Shown: positions 48,774-58,239, counted from the stretch's first letter. The stretch: DNA of 64,000 bases from Brachyspira pilosicoli (GCF_036997485.1 NZ_JAWLPU010000001.1:1-64000), one strand, 5' to 3'. The notes: generated by a model from the sequence alone, not told the origin. A program made the numbers and translations.

Positions 48774-50693
48774 CTATTCTAATATTTTAAGCATTTCAGC
48801 TTCTATTGCTTTAATATCTCCTTTTTTATCTTGAATAGCTTTTATCTCTTTTCTTCTTTGCTCCAATAATTCTTCTTGTCCTTGTTTATCTAAAGTTTCT
48901 TTTTTAGCAAAATATGCATCGCTTATAAGTTTGTCAGCCATTCTCAAAGTTCTGTCGGATACTATTGCTTTATCTGATGCATTTTCTGCCTTAGACATAT
49001 CAAAACTCGCGTCAGTTTTTAAAGCTCCTTCAGGTACTCCGTCAAGTATACTTCCTTTCCATTGCAATTTTGGCTGATAACTATACGTGATATAATCAAA
49101 ATAATCTGCATTCTTTATTTCATTATTATCAATGAATATATCAAGTGCCTTATTATAAGATTTATCTAATAAAAACATTTTATTTTTACCGTCTTCAGTA
49201 TATATTTTTTGAATACATTCTAAATCTTGATAATCTTTATTATTAATAAGCTGTCCTATTTCTGAATCAAAATCTACTTCCAAATTATCTTTCAAAAGTA
49301 AAGTAAAATTCACTGTACCGCCTCTTCCTCCGCCATAATCATAATCCCCTGAAAGCATTAATTCTTCTTTACCGTCATTATTTATGTCGCATAAGAAGAA
49401 AGATGGAAAATATATACGCCAACCCATTGTTTCATCTATATACTCCAAATATTTTTCTCCATCAAATTGACCGAAACTTATAAATTTAGAGCCTTTAGCA
49501 TAATCTTTCAAATCATTTGTAGAAATTGAATTAATTTCAGCAGACTCTACTTCACCTATATCTCCAAGTCTGAAATTATAAGTTTTTACTTCTTCAAATG
49601 AAGCATATATATGATCATTCATAAACTCAGGATTATAATAATGCATATTTACTTTTGATTCAATTAAAAATGTATTTTTCTTAAACTGAAGAAAACTAAG
49701 TCCATTCCATCCGTCATAATACTCCATCAAATCAATTCCATAATAATTTCTAAAATACTCCGCATCATCAAAATATAATTTATCATTGCTGAGTCTATTT
49801 ATAACATAGGTTTTTAAATATTTATTTATTATATTCGTATTAAGTATTTCCGGTACTATATTTACTGCAGCTATATGAGCTGTACCTTCCAATTCAATTG
49901 AACTTAAAGAATAATTATTTTCATTAAATAAATCTATATATCCATTATTTTTTGCAATATATCTAGAGAAACCATTGTTATAAGCATCAGCAACTAATTT
50001 TTCTGCTCTTAAAGAATCAGGAGCTTCTATTATATAATCAACTAATTTCATTTTATTGCTGTAAGCATTATCATCATCATACTTTGCTATCATCATAGAT
50101 ATATTAGTTCCGCCTGCTTTTTTCCATTCTGTTAAATACTTTTTTTCTTCTTCAAAATAATAAAGCGAATCGCAAGCAAAATGAGATAAGAACAAAGCTA
50201 AATAAACATCAGCATCTTTTTTATTTAATTTTAATAACTCCTCTCTTGCCTTTTTTAATGCTAAATTCTGCTCTACATATAAATATTCATCAGCATAATA
50301 ATCTGTCAAATCCTCATTATATCTATCCCAACTTGAGAATGTTTCGCTAAATGAATCATAATTAACATTTGATATAAACTCTATAGAATATTTTTTTCTT
50401 TCATTATCATTTGCAAATTTCCTATTAAGAAAATCAAAATTTCTTTTTGCATATCCATTATTTTCTCTTATATTTTTAACCTCTTCATCAAATTTAGCTT
50501 TATCTACTCTAACACCTTTATAAACATATTTCATATCAAAGAATTCTTTTTGATTATCTGTTTGTTTGCTTTGATTAACTGATGAAGCAGTTTTTTGTTC
50601 ATTAGTATTTTGTGCTGTTTGATTTGCTTCTTTATTTCCACCGCCGCAGGACATTATTGTTAAAGCAAGTATTGTAATAATAATATTTTTCAT
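48774..50693 (-). CDS. large hypothetical lipoprotein
   Basis: The signal peptide ends in the lipobox TIMSCGGG, so a lipid anchor is expected. After a Gln/Asn/Thr-rich linker the 639-residue protein has no family that I recognise. A segment FFLCDINNDGKEELMLSGDYDYGGG resembles FG-GAP/Ca-binding repeats. The C-terminus is a charged helical stretch. GAGG lies upstream of the ATG. Likely exposed on the periplasmic face or cell surface. Followed at once by the glycosylase-like gene. Confidence 0.75.
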   Translation of the reverse strand: MKNIIITILALTIMSCGGGNKEANQTAQNTNEQKTASSVNQSKQTDNQKEFFDMKYVYKGVRVDKAKFDEEVKNIRENNGYAKRNFDFLNRKFANDNERKKYSIEFISNVNYDSFSETFSSWDRYNEDLTDYYADEYLYVEQNLALKKAREELLKLNKKDADVYLALFLSHFACDSLYYFEEEKKYLTEWKKAGGTNISMMIAKYDDDNAYSNKMKLVDYIIEAPDSLRAEKLVADAYNNGFSRYIAKNNGYIDLFNENNYSLSSIELEGTAHIAAVNIVPEILNTNIINKYLKTYVINRLSNDKLYFDDAEYFRNYYGIDLMEYYDGWNGLSFLQFKKNTFLIESKVNMHYYNPEFMNDHIYASFEEVKTYNFRLGDIGEVESAEINSISTNDLKDYAKGSKFISFGQFDGEKYLEYIDETMGWRIYFPSFFLCDINNDGKEELMLSGDYDYGGGRGGTVNFTLLLKDNLEVDFDSEIGQLINNKDYQDLECIQKIYTEDGKNKMFLLDKSYNKALDIFIDNNEIKNADYFDYITYSYQPKLQWKGSILDGVPEGALKTDASFDMSKAENASDKAIVSDRTLRMADKLISDAYFAKKETLDKQGQEELLEQRRKEIKAIQDKKGDIKAIEAEMLKILE

Positions 50694-50881
50694 ATTTTAA
50701 CCTCAGTATGTATTATAGTTTTTTATGATAAATGAAAACAATTAAAATTTCAATTATGCAAATATATTAAATTAATAGTATTACTGCTAAATATAATAGT
50801 TTATGTATATTGTAAAAAAACTTTTTTATGTTAAAATAATAAACTACATAAGCTATAATTTTATATAGAAAAGAGGAAGCG

Positions 50882-52009
50882 ATGAAATTTAGATGTTTAA
50901 AAAAAGATATAGTAAAATCTATTGGAGTTACAGAAAACGTTGTTGAAGGAAAAGTAATATATAATATAGAAAGCAATGTGCTTTTTCATCTTGCTGGAAA
51001 TATGCTTACATTAACAGCTACAGACGGCTCTGTTTGGGCAAGAAGCAGAATTATGCTTGATGATTGTGAGGGAGAAGGTACTGTTGCAGTATATGCTAAA
51101 AAAATAAGCTCTATACTTAAAGAAATGCCTGATGGTATGATTACTATAAATGTTGAAGAAAATGAAAAAATTAACATAGAATCTGAAAACGGTAAAACTA
51201 AACACTTAATAATTGGAATGAAAACAGATGATTTCCCTGCTTATCCTGAAAGCAATAGTGATATTAATTACATAATGCTTCCTACTAAAGAATTGGTTAC
51301 TATGATTAATAAAACTATATCTTCAATTGCCAAAGAACCTTTCAAACCTGCTTTAAGAGGTATATGTTTTGAAAAAACTGACTCTAAATTTTTAGCAGTT
51401 GCTACAGACGGAAGAAGAATGGCTATCATAGAGAGAGAATTTGAGGGTATTGATGCTGGTTCTTTTTCAATAATAATAGAGCCTAAAGTATTAAATGAGA
51501 TACTTGTTACTGCAAGCTATGATGATGTTGAACAGGTAAAAATGGGAGTTGACGGTCAGCAAGTATATTTCCAAGTTGGTAAATATGACTTTGTGTCAAG
51601 TCTTATAGAAGGAAAATATCCTAATTTTAGACAGGTTATACCTAAAGAGTTTGCTTATAGTTTTAGAGTGAACAAAAATGACTTACTCGATGCTATTAGA
51701 AGAGTAGTTCCTATGATTAATGATGTTCGCTCTAAGAGAATGATACTTACTGTTTCTGAAGAGTCTTTAAAAGTTAAAGGTATAAACCAAGAAATGGGAG
51801 AATCTTTAGAAGAAATAGACATTAAATATACAGGTGAAGAACATTCTGTTGCTTATAATTATACTTATATTCAAGATGTAATAAAACAAATAGATTCCGA
51901 GATAGTTACATTTATGGTTAATAAAGATTCAAGTCCTACAGTAGTGAGAGAAATAGAGAGAGAGGATTATTATTTCATCATTATGCCTATGAGCATTGGC
52001 GAAGAGTAA
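50882..52009 (+). CDS. dnaN: DNA polymerase III sliding clamp (beta subunit)
   Basis: The clamp encircles DNA and gives processivity to the replicative polymerase. The sequence MKFRCLKKDIVKSIG, ATDGSVWARS, LRGICFEKTDSKFLAVATDGRRMA and the C-terminal YYFIIMPMSI match DnaN, with three repeated clamp folds over 375 residues. AGAGGA precedes the ATG. dnaA and recF are not adjacent, and I saw no consensus DnaA boxes, so this is not evidently the origin. Confidence 0.95.
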   Translation: MKFRCLKKDIVKSIGVTENVVEGKVIYNIESNVLFHLAGNMLTLTATDGSVWARSRIMLDDCEGEGTVAVYAKKISSILKEMPDGMITINVEENEKINIESENGKTKHLIIGMKTDDFPAYPESNSDINYIMLPTKELVTMINKTISSIAKEPFKPALRGICFEKTDSKFLAVATDGRRMAIIEREFEGIDAGSFSIIIEPKVLNEILVTASYDDVEQVKMGVDGQQVYFQVGKYDFVSSLIEGKYPNFRQVIPKEFAYSFRVNKNDLLDAIRRVVPMINDVRSKRMILTVSEESLKVKGINQEMGESLEEIDIKYTGEEHSVAYNYTYIQDVIKQIDSEIVTFMVNKDSSPTVVREIEREDYYFIIMPMSIGEE

Positions 52010-52030
52010 TTTGTATTATAACATATTTTA

Positions 52031-52069
52031 TTTAATAGTTTTATAAAAATATGCTATAAAACTATTAAA
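52031..52069 (+). terminator. hairpin after dnaN
   Basis: A 14-bp perfect stem TTAATAGTTTTATA/TATAAAACTATTAA (52032-52045, 52055-52068) with a 9-base loop. The following T-run is weak, so it may be a 3'-end stabiliser. Confidence 0.5.
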
Positions 52070-52286
52070 TAACAGTAATTGTATATCTTTTATCTATACA
52101 TTATTTTTTAAAAAAGTAGTGATTAAATTAGAAAATAAAAATATTTTTTGATATTACTACAAGACATTTTTTACATTCAAAATATTTTTTTATTATACTT
52201 TTGATGTAAATTTAAGAATTTTTTTAAAAAAGTGTACAAAAAAATATATTTTTTTTAAAAAAATTAAATAAATATCAAATTTCTAT

Positions 52287-52314
52287 TTGACTTTTAAGGT
52301 TTTTATATTAAAAT
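52287..52314 (+). promoter_or_regulatory. possible promoter before the (CTACA)10 unit
   Basis: TTGACT (52287-52292), 16 bases, TAAAAT (52309-52314), about 43 bases before the mini-ORF and about 180 before a terminator. Confidence 0.4.
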
Positions 52315-52356
52315 ACCATTAATAAAATTACAGATATAGTTATTGGGATAACTACT

Positions 52357-52422
52357 ATGACTACACTACACTACACTACACTACACTACACTACACTACA
52401 CTACACTACACTAATTCTATAA
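52357..52422 (+). other. mini-ORF made of TTLHY repeats encoded by the microsatellite
   Basis: ATG followed by three TTLHY units, TT and LIL, then TAA, 21 residues. Because 15 bases is three CTACA units, loss or gain of one unit shifts the frame. GGGAT lies upstream as a weak ribosome site. Expression is unknown; it could be a leader peptide or fortuitous. Confidence 0.25.
52361..52410 (+). repeat. pentanucleotide microsatellite (CTACA)10
   Basis: Ten perfect tandem CTACA units. Perfect repeats of this length are prone to slippage and often vary between isolates. Confidence 0.95.
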
Positions 52423-52493
52423 CCACCTTATTAAAAAAATTTGTCAATTATCTTATTTATTTCATAAAGATTTACAAACTTTCATTGCACACG

Positions 52494-52538
52494 CAAAATG
52501 CAGTATTACTGAAAAAGTATGCTGCATTTTGTTTTTTT
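52494..52538 (+). terminator. strong intrinsic terminator before the lipoprotein/Vsp genes
   Basis: Stem CAAAATGCAG (52494-52503) with CTGCATTTTG (52522-52531), further internal pairing, then seven T. There is no recognised gene between dnaN and this hairpin except the mini-ORF, so it may end a short RNA or act as an attenuator. Confidence 0.75.
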
Positions 52539-52613
52539 AAAATCCATTCTACTGCTAGATATTATTATAACAATAATATTTAAATAAAGTAAAAAAATCA
52601 AGGAGAAAAGAAA

Positions 52614-53372
52614 ATGAAAAAAACTTTATTAGCTCTAATGCTTGTATCATCATTATTCGTTATAAGCTGCGGAGCAGACTCAACAAAACCATCAGACGCA
52701 TATAAGGTACAAAAAGTAGAAGTATCTTCAGGAACTATAATAGGCAGTGCTAATTTAAGTAGTACTACTGTTGATGTTTCAAGCTTTGCAAGAGCTGGGG
52801 AAAAAGTAACAGAAATAGTTGAAGTAAAAGTTGGAGATGTAATAGATACAGTGTCTGCTATTCAAAAAAATTCAGATGGGGGAATATATCAATTTAATAT
52901 AACCCAAAGTACTGGATATGCTTATATTAAATATAAATATACTAAAACTTTAATGGCACCTATGGCAACTAAAACAGCTATAGTACAAGCTAGTTCAGGA
53001 ACTGCAACTATAAATGATCCGCTATTCCTATTTGAAAGAAATGTAATCTCTGTAACTGATGCTTATGGAAATAATATACCTTTTGATTATTATGGCACTA
53101 CTGCAATACATATTGATACAACAATAACAGGAAATCTAACAATAAAATATCAATATATGGATATAGAGAAAATTTCAGAAAAACCAAGTTTTGAAGGTAC
53201 TATTAGTGCTGCTCAAATAGATTTAACTGCTGCAAATGCTGGCAAAACTTATGTATGTATAGCTAATAATGGCGGTCAATATGAATATCTTTATGGAATA
53301 GTACCTGCTAATGGTCAAATTACATTAAAAACAGTAACAACATCTGGTAATTACAGAATATGGGTTTATTAA
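52614..53372 (+). CDS. hypothetical lipoprotein
   Basis: The signal peptide MKKTLLALMLVSSLFVISC ends in a lipobox with Cys19. The remaining 233 residues are rich in Thr, Ser, Ile and Val with beta-strand character, and no known domain is recognised. AAGGAG lies before the ATG. It lies 21 bases upstream of a Vsp-like outer-membrane gene and is probably co-transcribed, suggesting a surface role. Confidence 0.75.
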   Translation: MKKTLLALMLVSSLFVISCGADSTKPSDAYKVQKVEVSSGTIIGSANLSSTTVDVSSFARAGEKVTEIVEVKVGDVIDTVSAIQKNSDGGIYQFNITQSTGYAYIKYKYTKTLMAPMATKTAIVQASSGTATINDPLFLFERNVISVTDAYGNNIPFDYYGTTAIHIDTTITGNLTIKYQYMDIEKISEKPSFEGTISAAQIDLTAANAGKTYVCIANNGGQYEYLYGIVPANGQITLKTVTTSGNYRIWVY

Positions 53373-53393
53373 TATAAAAATGGAGATTAAAAA

Positions 53394-54881
53394 ATGAAAA
53401 AATTAATATTAATTCTTACTGCTTTATGCATAACTTTTGCATATTCTTTCGCACAAATTCCTACTGCTAATATGAATACTTTTATAGATAATTTAGATAA
53501 TTCTGCTGTAAAAAGAGCTACTGCGGGCGAGTTTTCTACAGACAGCGATAAATTAAACGCTAAAGATGTATTCGACTTAAACAGAACAATATTCTCAGCT
53601 GGTTATGTACCTGGTTTTAACTCAAGTGATTCTACTGCTGTACAAGCATTCTTTGGTGTGCCTATATTAAATAATGCTATGTATTTTGGTATTGCTGGTA
53701 TTTACTCTATGAATGAATCAAGAACTGATTATAATCCATATAGTGCTACACCATCTCTTAATAATATTACTCTTGGTAAAGAAGTTACTACAGGCTCTAC
53801 TTTTGCTATTAGACCAGTATTCAAAATCAATGATATGATATCTATTCATTATTTAATAGCAAGAGGAAACAGCAAACAAGCAGCAGAAGGATATACAAGC
53901 TTTGACCCTGCTAATGATAAAAATTTCTCAGCTATTACAAACACTACAGGCAACTCTCAATGGGTACATGAAGTAGCAGTAGGTTTAGTATTTGGTGAAA
54001 TGAAATTAAAAATACCTGTAAGATTAACTATAAATGATGCTGGAAACTCTTATACAAAAGGATATAGTTTAATTAAATCAGAAACTCCTAATGTAAGTTC
54101 TTCTGAAACACAAATAGGCTCTACAAATACAAGCAATAATCCTATGAATCTTTCTATAGCTCCAGAGTTTTATATGCCTTTAGTTGCTGGACCTATGACT
54201 GGATTAAACTTCGGTCTTACTTTAGGATTTGATATATATGGTATGGGTCAAAAATCAGCTTATTATTATACAGAGAAAACTACTCCTGTAGGTGCTGCTG
54301 CTACAGAAATAAAAAATAGCACAGTTGTAACTCAAGATAAAATGTTTAATATGAATGCTGATGTTAATGCTTATCCTACTTTGGAATGGAGCTTGGCTGA
54401 TGACAGAGTAAGATTAGTAATGGAGCCAAAAGTTGGTTTAGCTATTAATGTTACAAATGCTGGAAACGTAAAAACTGTATCAAAAAGAGAAACTACAGGA
54501 GAAGCTGCAACAGAAAATACTACTACTTCAGGAAACAAAAATTCATTAGTAGTAACTACTCCTTATGTTGAGCTTCCTGTTGGTACTGCTTTCAAGCCTG
54601 TTGATTGGTTTGAGTTTAGAGCTGGTGTTAGCTACAGATTAGGTTTCGCTATGACTAGCGGTTCAACTGAAGTATTAGCTGGCGGAAAATATAAAACTTT
54701 CGATTATAATTTTGAATCTGCAATGAACTTATATACTGGTATGGGTTTCATAGTTGGAGAAGATTTCTTTATTGACTTATTCTTAGTTGCTCGTACTACT
54801 CCTACAACAGGTACTGCTACTACACCACAAAGTTTATTAAATATAGATTCTTGGGGTGCTCAGCTTTCTTATAGACTATAA
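53394..54881 (+). CDS. variable surface protein (Vsp)-like outer-membrane protein
   Basis: A 495-residue exported protein with signal peptide MKKLILILTALCITFAYSFA. The region VFDLNRTIFSAGYVPGFN and repeated amphipathic strands, with PFKPVDWFEFRAGVSYRLGF-like barrel ends, recall the Brachyspira/Serpulina Vsp family of major outer-membrane proteins. It is longer than the roughly 390-residue classic Vsp proteins as I remember them. GGAG precedes the ATG, and a terminator follows. The Vsp call is by recollection of the family and moderate. Confidence 0.65.
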   Translation: MKKLILILTALCITFAYSFAQIPTANMNTFIDNLDNSAVKRATAGEFSTDSDKLNAKDVFDLNRTIFSAGYVPGFNSSDSTAVQAFFGVPILNNAMYFGIAGIYSMNESRTDYNPYSATPSLNNITLGKEVTTGSTFAIRPVFKINDMISIHYLIARGNSKQAAEGYTSFDPANDKNFSAITNTTGNSQWVHEVAVGLVFGEMKLKIPVRLTINDAGNSYTKGYSLIKSETPNVSSSETQIGSTNTSNNPMNLSIAPEFYMPLVAGPMTGLNFGLTLGFDIYGMGQKSAYYYTEKTTPVGAAATEIKNSTVVTQDKMFNMNADVNAYPTLEWSLADDRVRLVMEPKVGLAINVTNAGNVKTVSKRETTGEAATENTTTSGNKNSLVVTTPYVELPVGTAFKPVDWFEFRAGVSYRLGFAMTSGSTEVLAGGKYKTFDYNFESAMNLYTGMGFIVGEDFFIDLFLVARTTPTTGTATTPQSLLNIDSWGAQLSYRL

Positions 54882-54924
54882 GACATTATCTTTTTTCAAT
54901 TTTTCTACTAAATAAATGTGTTCA

Positions 54925-54960
54925 GGGGATAGGTTTTTTAAAACTTATCCCTCATTTTTT
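54925..54960 (+). terminator. terminator of the Vsp-like gene
   Basis: GGGATAGGTTT / AAACTTATCCC (54926-54936 and 54941-54951) form an 11-bp stem with a 4-base loop, followed by TCATTTTTT. Confidence 0.8.
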
Positions 54961-55024
54961 AACATATATGCAATTTTTTCTAATATATTATATAATATAT
55001 ATATACTAATTTTTAGTTTTGTAA

Positions 55025-55867
55025 ATGAAGTTAATAAAGTATTTAATTGTTATATATTTAATTATTACATCAATACTGCATGCCCAAACCACTATACAGC
55101 CTGGGCTTTATATTAGAGCCGATTTAGACGGATATTTCTTTCCATATTTAGACGGAGGCGGAAAGTTATCTCTATACTATAGATTTATTACAGATGTTTT
55201 TCCAGGTTATATATGGGAAGGTGTGAGAACTGATATAGGAATAAGCGATCATTTAGATGCTGAAAGAAATAAACTCAAAATATATGTAGACTCTTCTATT
55301 TCAAAATATTTTAATATAAATGCAAGCGTTTCTTTAGTTAATTATTATACAGCTGGTAAAAGAGGGTTCATTAATTTTGACAGTCCAAATATTGCAGTTG
55401 ACACCAATGCTATAAACAAAGCATTAAAAACAGATAATATATCATTTGAAGCAGAGGCAACTCCTACTTTTATGCTTCCTCTATTTAACAATCTATTTGA
55501 CGGAACAGGCTTAATATTACAGGCAGGTTTAACATTTAAATATGCATATATTAATAATGGAAAATACTATTTAGATTATGAATTGCTTCTTGTCAGAGAC
55601 CAAAATGATATATCTTACAAGCTTGACAGCATGATATTATTTGATTTATCACCACTATCAGTAGGCATAAATTACATGTTAGCTTATATGAATAACACAA
55701 AACAGCTTTGGCATTCTATAGGAGCTTATGCTCATTTTGAATATGAGTTTTTAAGCAGATTCTATACGGAAGTTAATTTAAAAATAGGTCAATATATATC
55801 CCATCCTTCATATACAGGAAAACTTTATCTTAATATGGATGCAGGATTAGTATTTAAAATTATTTAA
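55025..55867 (+). CDS. hypothetical outer-membrane beta-barrel protein
   Basis: A signal peptide (MKLIKYLIVIYLIITSILHA) is followed by 260 residues of alternating hydrophobic strands with aromatic girdles (YLDYELLLVRD, AYAHFEYEFLSRFYTEVNLKI). It ends in a hydrophobic strand (MDAGLVFKII), consistent with a small barrel. No family recognised. No clear ribosome site before the ATG. Its stop is only four bases from the convergent DegT-family gene. Confidence 0.65.
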   Translation: MKLIKYLIVIYLIITSILHAQTTIQPGLYIRADLDGYFFPYLDGGGKLSLYYRFITDVFPGYIWEGVRTDIGISDHLDAERNKLKIYVDSSISKYFNINASVSLVNYYTAGKRGFINFDSPNIAVDTNAINKALKTDNISFEAEATPTFMLPLFNNLFDGTGLILQAGLTFKYAYINNGKYYLDYELLLVRDQNDISYKLDSMILFDLSPLSVGINYMLAYMNNTKQLWHSIGAYAHFEYEFLSRFYTEVNLKIGQYISHPSYTGKLYLNMDAGLVFKII

Positions 55868-55871
55868 CATT

Positions 55872-56924
55872 TTATCTTATTTGCCTTATAAGTTTACAAA
55901 TAAGTTCAGCCTCACTTTTTTGCAATGTAGGATATATTGGGAAAGACACACTTTTCAAGTATGCATTTTCAGTATTAGGAAAATCCTCATTAGGCAAGTT
56001 TAAATATTGATGCAAAGGTTTAAATACAGGTCTAGCCACTTCAACATTATGTCGCTCAAACATCTTTATTACATCATAAATATTCATAGTACCATTAAGC
56101 ATACAAACATATCTATAATAAGAAGGACTTTCACTATCATGCATAGACAACTTTATTAAATTGCTCTCTAATATAGCACTGTCATAAAAAGAAGCAATAT
56201 CCGCCCTCACCTCTACCATTCTCTCAAGATGTTTAAGCTCTTCCATACCTATAGAAGCCTGCAAATCTGTAGCACAATAATTAAATCTTTGAATAAAATT
56301 ATCCTTTTTATCATAATTGATGATATCTCTTATAGCGTCCATTCCCTTTTTTTTAGTCAGTATCATTCCGCCCGCACCGCCTGAAGTAATCATTCTTGTA
56401 GCAGATAATGAAAAATAAGCATAATCTCCAAAGCTTCCAAGCAAAGTATCTCTATATTTGCCTCCCAAGCTATGTGATGCATCTTCTATCACAGGAACTT
56501 TAATATCAGCAAGCTCATCTATTAAAGCACAATTACCAAACATATGTGAAACTATAATAGCCTTTGTTTTTTCGTTAATAGCCTCTATAACATTATCCAT
56601 AGAAATTTGGAAACTGTCTTCATCTATATCTATCAATACAGGAGTAGCCTTAAGATTTGTTACAACCTGAAGAGGAGAACTATTTAAAAAAGATGACATA
56701 ATTACTTCATCGCCCTCTCCAACATTTAAATGTCTTAATATTAATTCCAAAGCACTAGTACCACTATTTACAAATATAGCAGAAAAACTCTTACCAAAAT
56801 AACCAGCAAAAGTTCTCTCAAACTCATATATAATATCTCCTGTAGCAAGATTATCACTAATCATTACTCTTAAAGCAGACTCTAAATCTTTTTTTCTTAT
56901 AGTAGGCCTAGAATGACGTATCAA
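55872..56924 (-). CDS. DegT/DnrJ/EryC1/StrS-family protein with substituted PLP lysine
   Basis: The fold is that of sugar aminotransferases/dehydratases: NSGTSALELILRHLNVGEGDEVIMSSF, VIEDASHSLGG, and an active-site loop reading FSLSATRMITSGGAGGM. In typical members the residue after Thr is the PLP-binding Lys (ATK..TTGEGG); here it is Arg, and the Glu of GEGG is Ala. 350 residues, intact frame. It may have lost aminotransferase activity, as do some family members with His or other substitutions. Surface-sugar synthesis is the general context of the family; no partner gene is adjacent. Confidence 0.75.
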   Translation of the reverse strand: MIRHSRPTIRKKDLESALRVMISDNLATGDIIYEFERTFAGYFGKSFSAIFVNSGTSALELILRHLNVGEGDEVIMSSFLNSSPLQVVTNLKATPVLIDIDEDSFQISMDNVIEAINEKTKAIIVSHMFGNCALIDELADIKVPVIEDASHSLGGKYRDTLLGSFGDYAYFSLSATRMITSGGAGGMILTKKKGMDAIRDIINYDKKDNFIQRFNYCATDLQASIGMEELKHLERMVEVRADIASFYDSAILESNLIKLSMHDSESPSYYRYVCMLNGTMNIYDVIKMFERHNVEVARPVFKPLHQYLNLPNEDFPNTENAYLKSVSFPIYPTLQKSEAELICKLIRQIR

Positions 56925-57153
56925 TTTTTCTTCCCCATGTATTTTTTTGTTTACTACTATAATATATTAAATATAATAATTTTCAATATATTTTGCAAAT
57001 ATGTTTATGTGTATTAGTTTTTCAGATTTTTTAATGAAATATATATTTATAAAACATTAATATTATAAATATATAATCTTTATTAATTAATAATGCTTAA
57101 AGCTTATTAAAAAATATTTTATTTCCACACACCAAACAAACACAAATAAATAT

Positions 57154-57181
57154 TTGCAAAAAAAATATTTTATGTTATAAT
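57154..57181 (+). promoter_or_regulatory. tRNA/SRP RNA promoter
   Basis: TTGCAA (57154-57159), 16 bases, TATAAT (57176-57181), about 21 bases before the first tRNA. Confidence 0.6.
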
Positions 57182-57201
57182 TTTTAGACTATAAAACCTA
57201 T

Positions 57202-57275
57202 GTGCCTGTAGCTCAATTGGATAGAGCATCAGATTGCGGTTCTGAAGGTTGGAAGTTCAAATCTTCTCAGGCACG
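57202..57275 (+). tRNA. tRNA-Arg (anticodon GCG)
   Basis: Acceptor GTGCCTG pairs with CAGGCAC; D-arm GCTC/GAGC; anticodon stem TCAGA/TCTGA with loop TTGCGGT, giving anticodon GCG that reads CGC/CGU. The T-loop is TTCAAAT. 3' CCA is not encoded. Bacteria usually carry ACG for this box, so GCG is uncommon. Confidence 0.85.
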
Positions 57276-57291
57276 TTTAAATTAAATATAT

Positions 57292-57376
57292 GGAGAGATG
57301 TCCGAGCGGTTGAAGGAGCACGATTGGAAGTCGTGTGTATGTTAAAGTACCGTGGGTTCGAATCCCACTCTCTCCG
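57292..57376 (+). tRNA. tRNA-Ser (anticodon GGA)
   Basis: Acceptor GGAGAGA/TCTCTCC, anticodon stem CACGA/TCGTG with loop TTGGAAG (anticodon GGA), a long variable arm and T-arm GTGGG/CCCAC with TTCGAAT. 85 bases, 3' CCA not encoded. Confidence 0.93.
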
Positions 57377-57396
57377 TAGTTTAGTTTTCTACATCT

Positions 57397-57496
57397 CTTA
57401 TAACGGGGTTCTACGGCAGTTGATGATGAATCCGCCAGGTTCGGAAGGAAGCAACGGTAAGTCAACCCAACTGGGTGCTAGTTCTCCTGTTATAAG
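57397..57496 (+). ncRNA. ffs: signal recognition particle RNA, small bacterial type
   Basis: The conserved tip CAGGTTCGGAAGGAAGCAAC is present near 57435-57455. The ends CTTATAAC and GTTATAAG pair to close a long hairpin of about 100 bases, and a T-run follows. It binds Ffh for co-translational targeting. It follows the two tRNAs and may share their promoter. Confidence 0.9.
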
Positions 57497-57499
57497 GGG

Positions 57500-58200
57500 C
57501 CTTTTTTTATTCATTACAATATTTTTAATATAAATAAACATCTTTTTACATATAACTTTTTTATTCAACTTTTCCCATCTTATATGCTGGGACTTCGTTA
57601 AATGTAAAGCCCTGCAAATATATTAATTTAAATAAATAATTTTTTACAAACTTAAATATATAGTCAAACAACAATATTTTGTCATATAAGTTTTTGTTTT
57701 ATTCAACTTTTTTGTCGCTCAAAAAAGTTGAATAAAACGCAAGTATTTTAGCTTTATATCTTTGGAATATATAAAATAATATTTATATTTTGTATATACA
57801 TCAAAAGTTATGCTTTATAAAATGCAGTTCTTTTGCTTCTTTTATACCAATAAAAGAAGTGGGGTGCGGGGCAAAGCCCTGCAAATAATAAAAATGAAAA
57901 AAGCTAAAAATTTTTAGTATATATTGAAATAATTATTTTTTATAATTTTTTTTGGTTCTTTTTCCCGCCTTCGCGGTGCGGACTTCGTCAAAAAGTTTTT
58001 GCCCTTCGGGCACGCTTCGCGAAAACGCAAGTGTTTTAGCTTTATATCTTTGGAATATATAAAATAATATTTATATTTTGTATATACATCAAAAGTTATG
58101 GTTTATAAAATGCAGTTCTTCGCAAAGTGTATACGAAGGATATAGGCTTCTTTTATACCAAAATAAAAGAAATTTACAAACTTAAAATTTTCTACTACAC
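57500..58200. repeat. repeat-rich intergenic region
   Basis: No gene is seen. A perfect 19-bp inverted repeat with a 5-base loop lies at 57696-57738 (arm starts GTTTTATTCAACTTTTTTG). A direct repeat of about 95 bases (57738-57835 and 58027-58122, starting CGCAAGT.TTTTAGC) is nearly identical. GC-rich blocks (TCCCGCCTTCGCGGTGCGG, 57964 onward) match 31.03 kb. These look like accumulated copies of Brachyspira-type dispersed repeats. Confidence 0.75.
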
Positions 58201-58204
58201 TCTC

Positions 58205-58232
58205 TTGATTAAAAATTAAAATACTATATGAT
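58205..58232 (+). promoter_or_regulatory. promoter of the TPP-riboswitch transcript
   Basis: TTGATT (58205-58210), 16 bases, TATGAT (58227-58232); the start site would fall right at the beginning of the aptamer. Confidence 0.5.
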
Positions 58233-58239
58233 ATTATCA

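Noticed and set aside
50694-52613. Replication origin around dnaN
   Set aside because: No dnaA neighbour and no consensus DnaA boxes seen; the CTACA repeat is not a DnaA box.
57249-57533. 94-codon frame across the RNA cluster
   Set aside because: It overlaps both tRNAs and the SRP RNA, whose structures explain the sequence.
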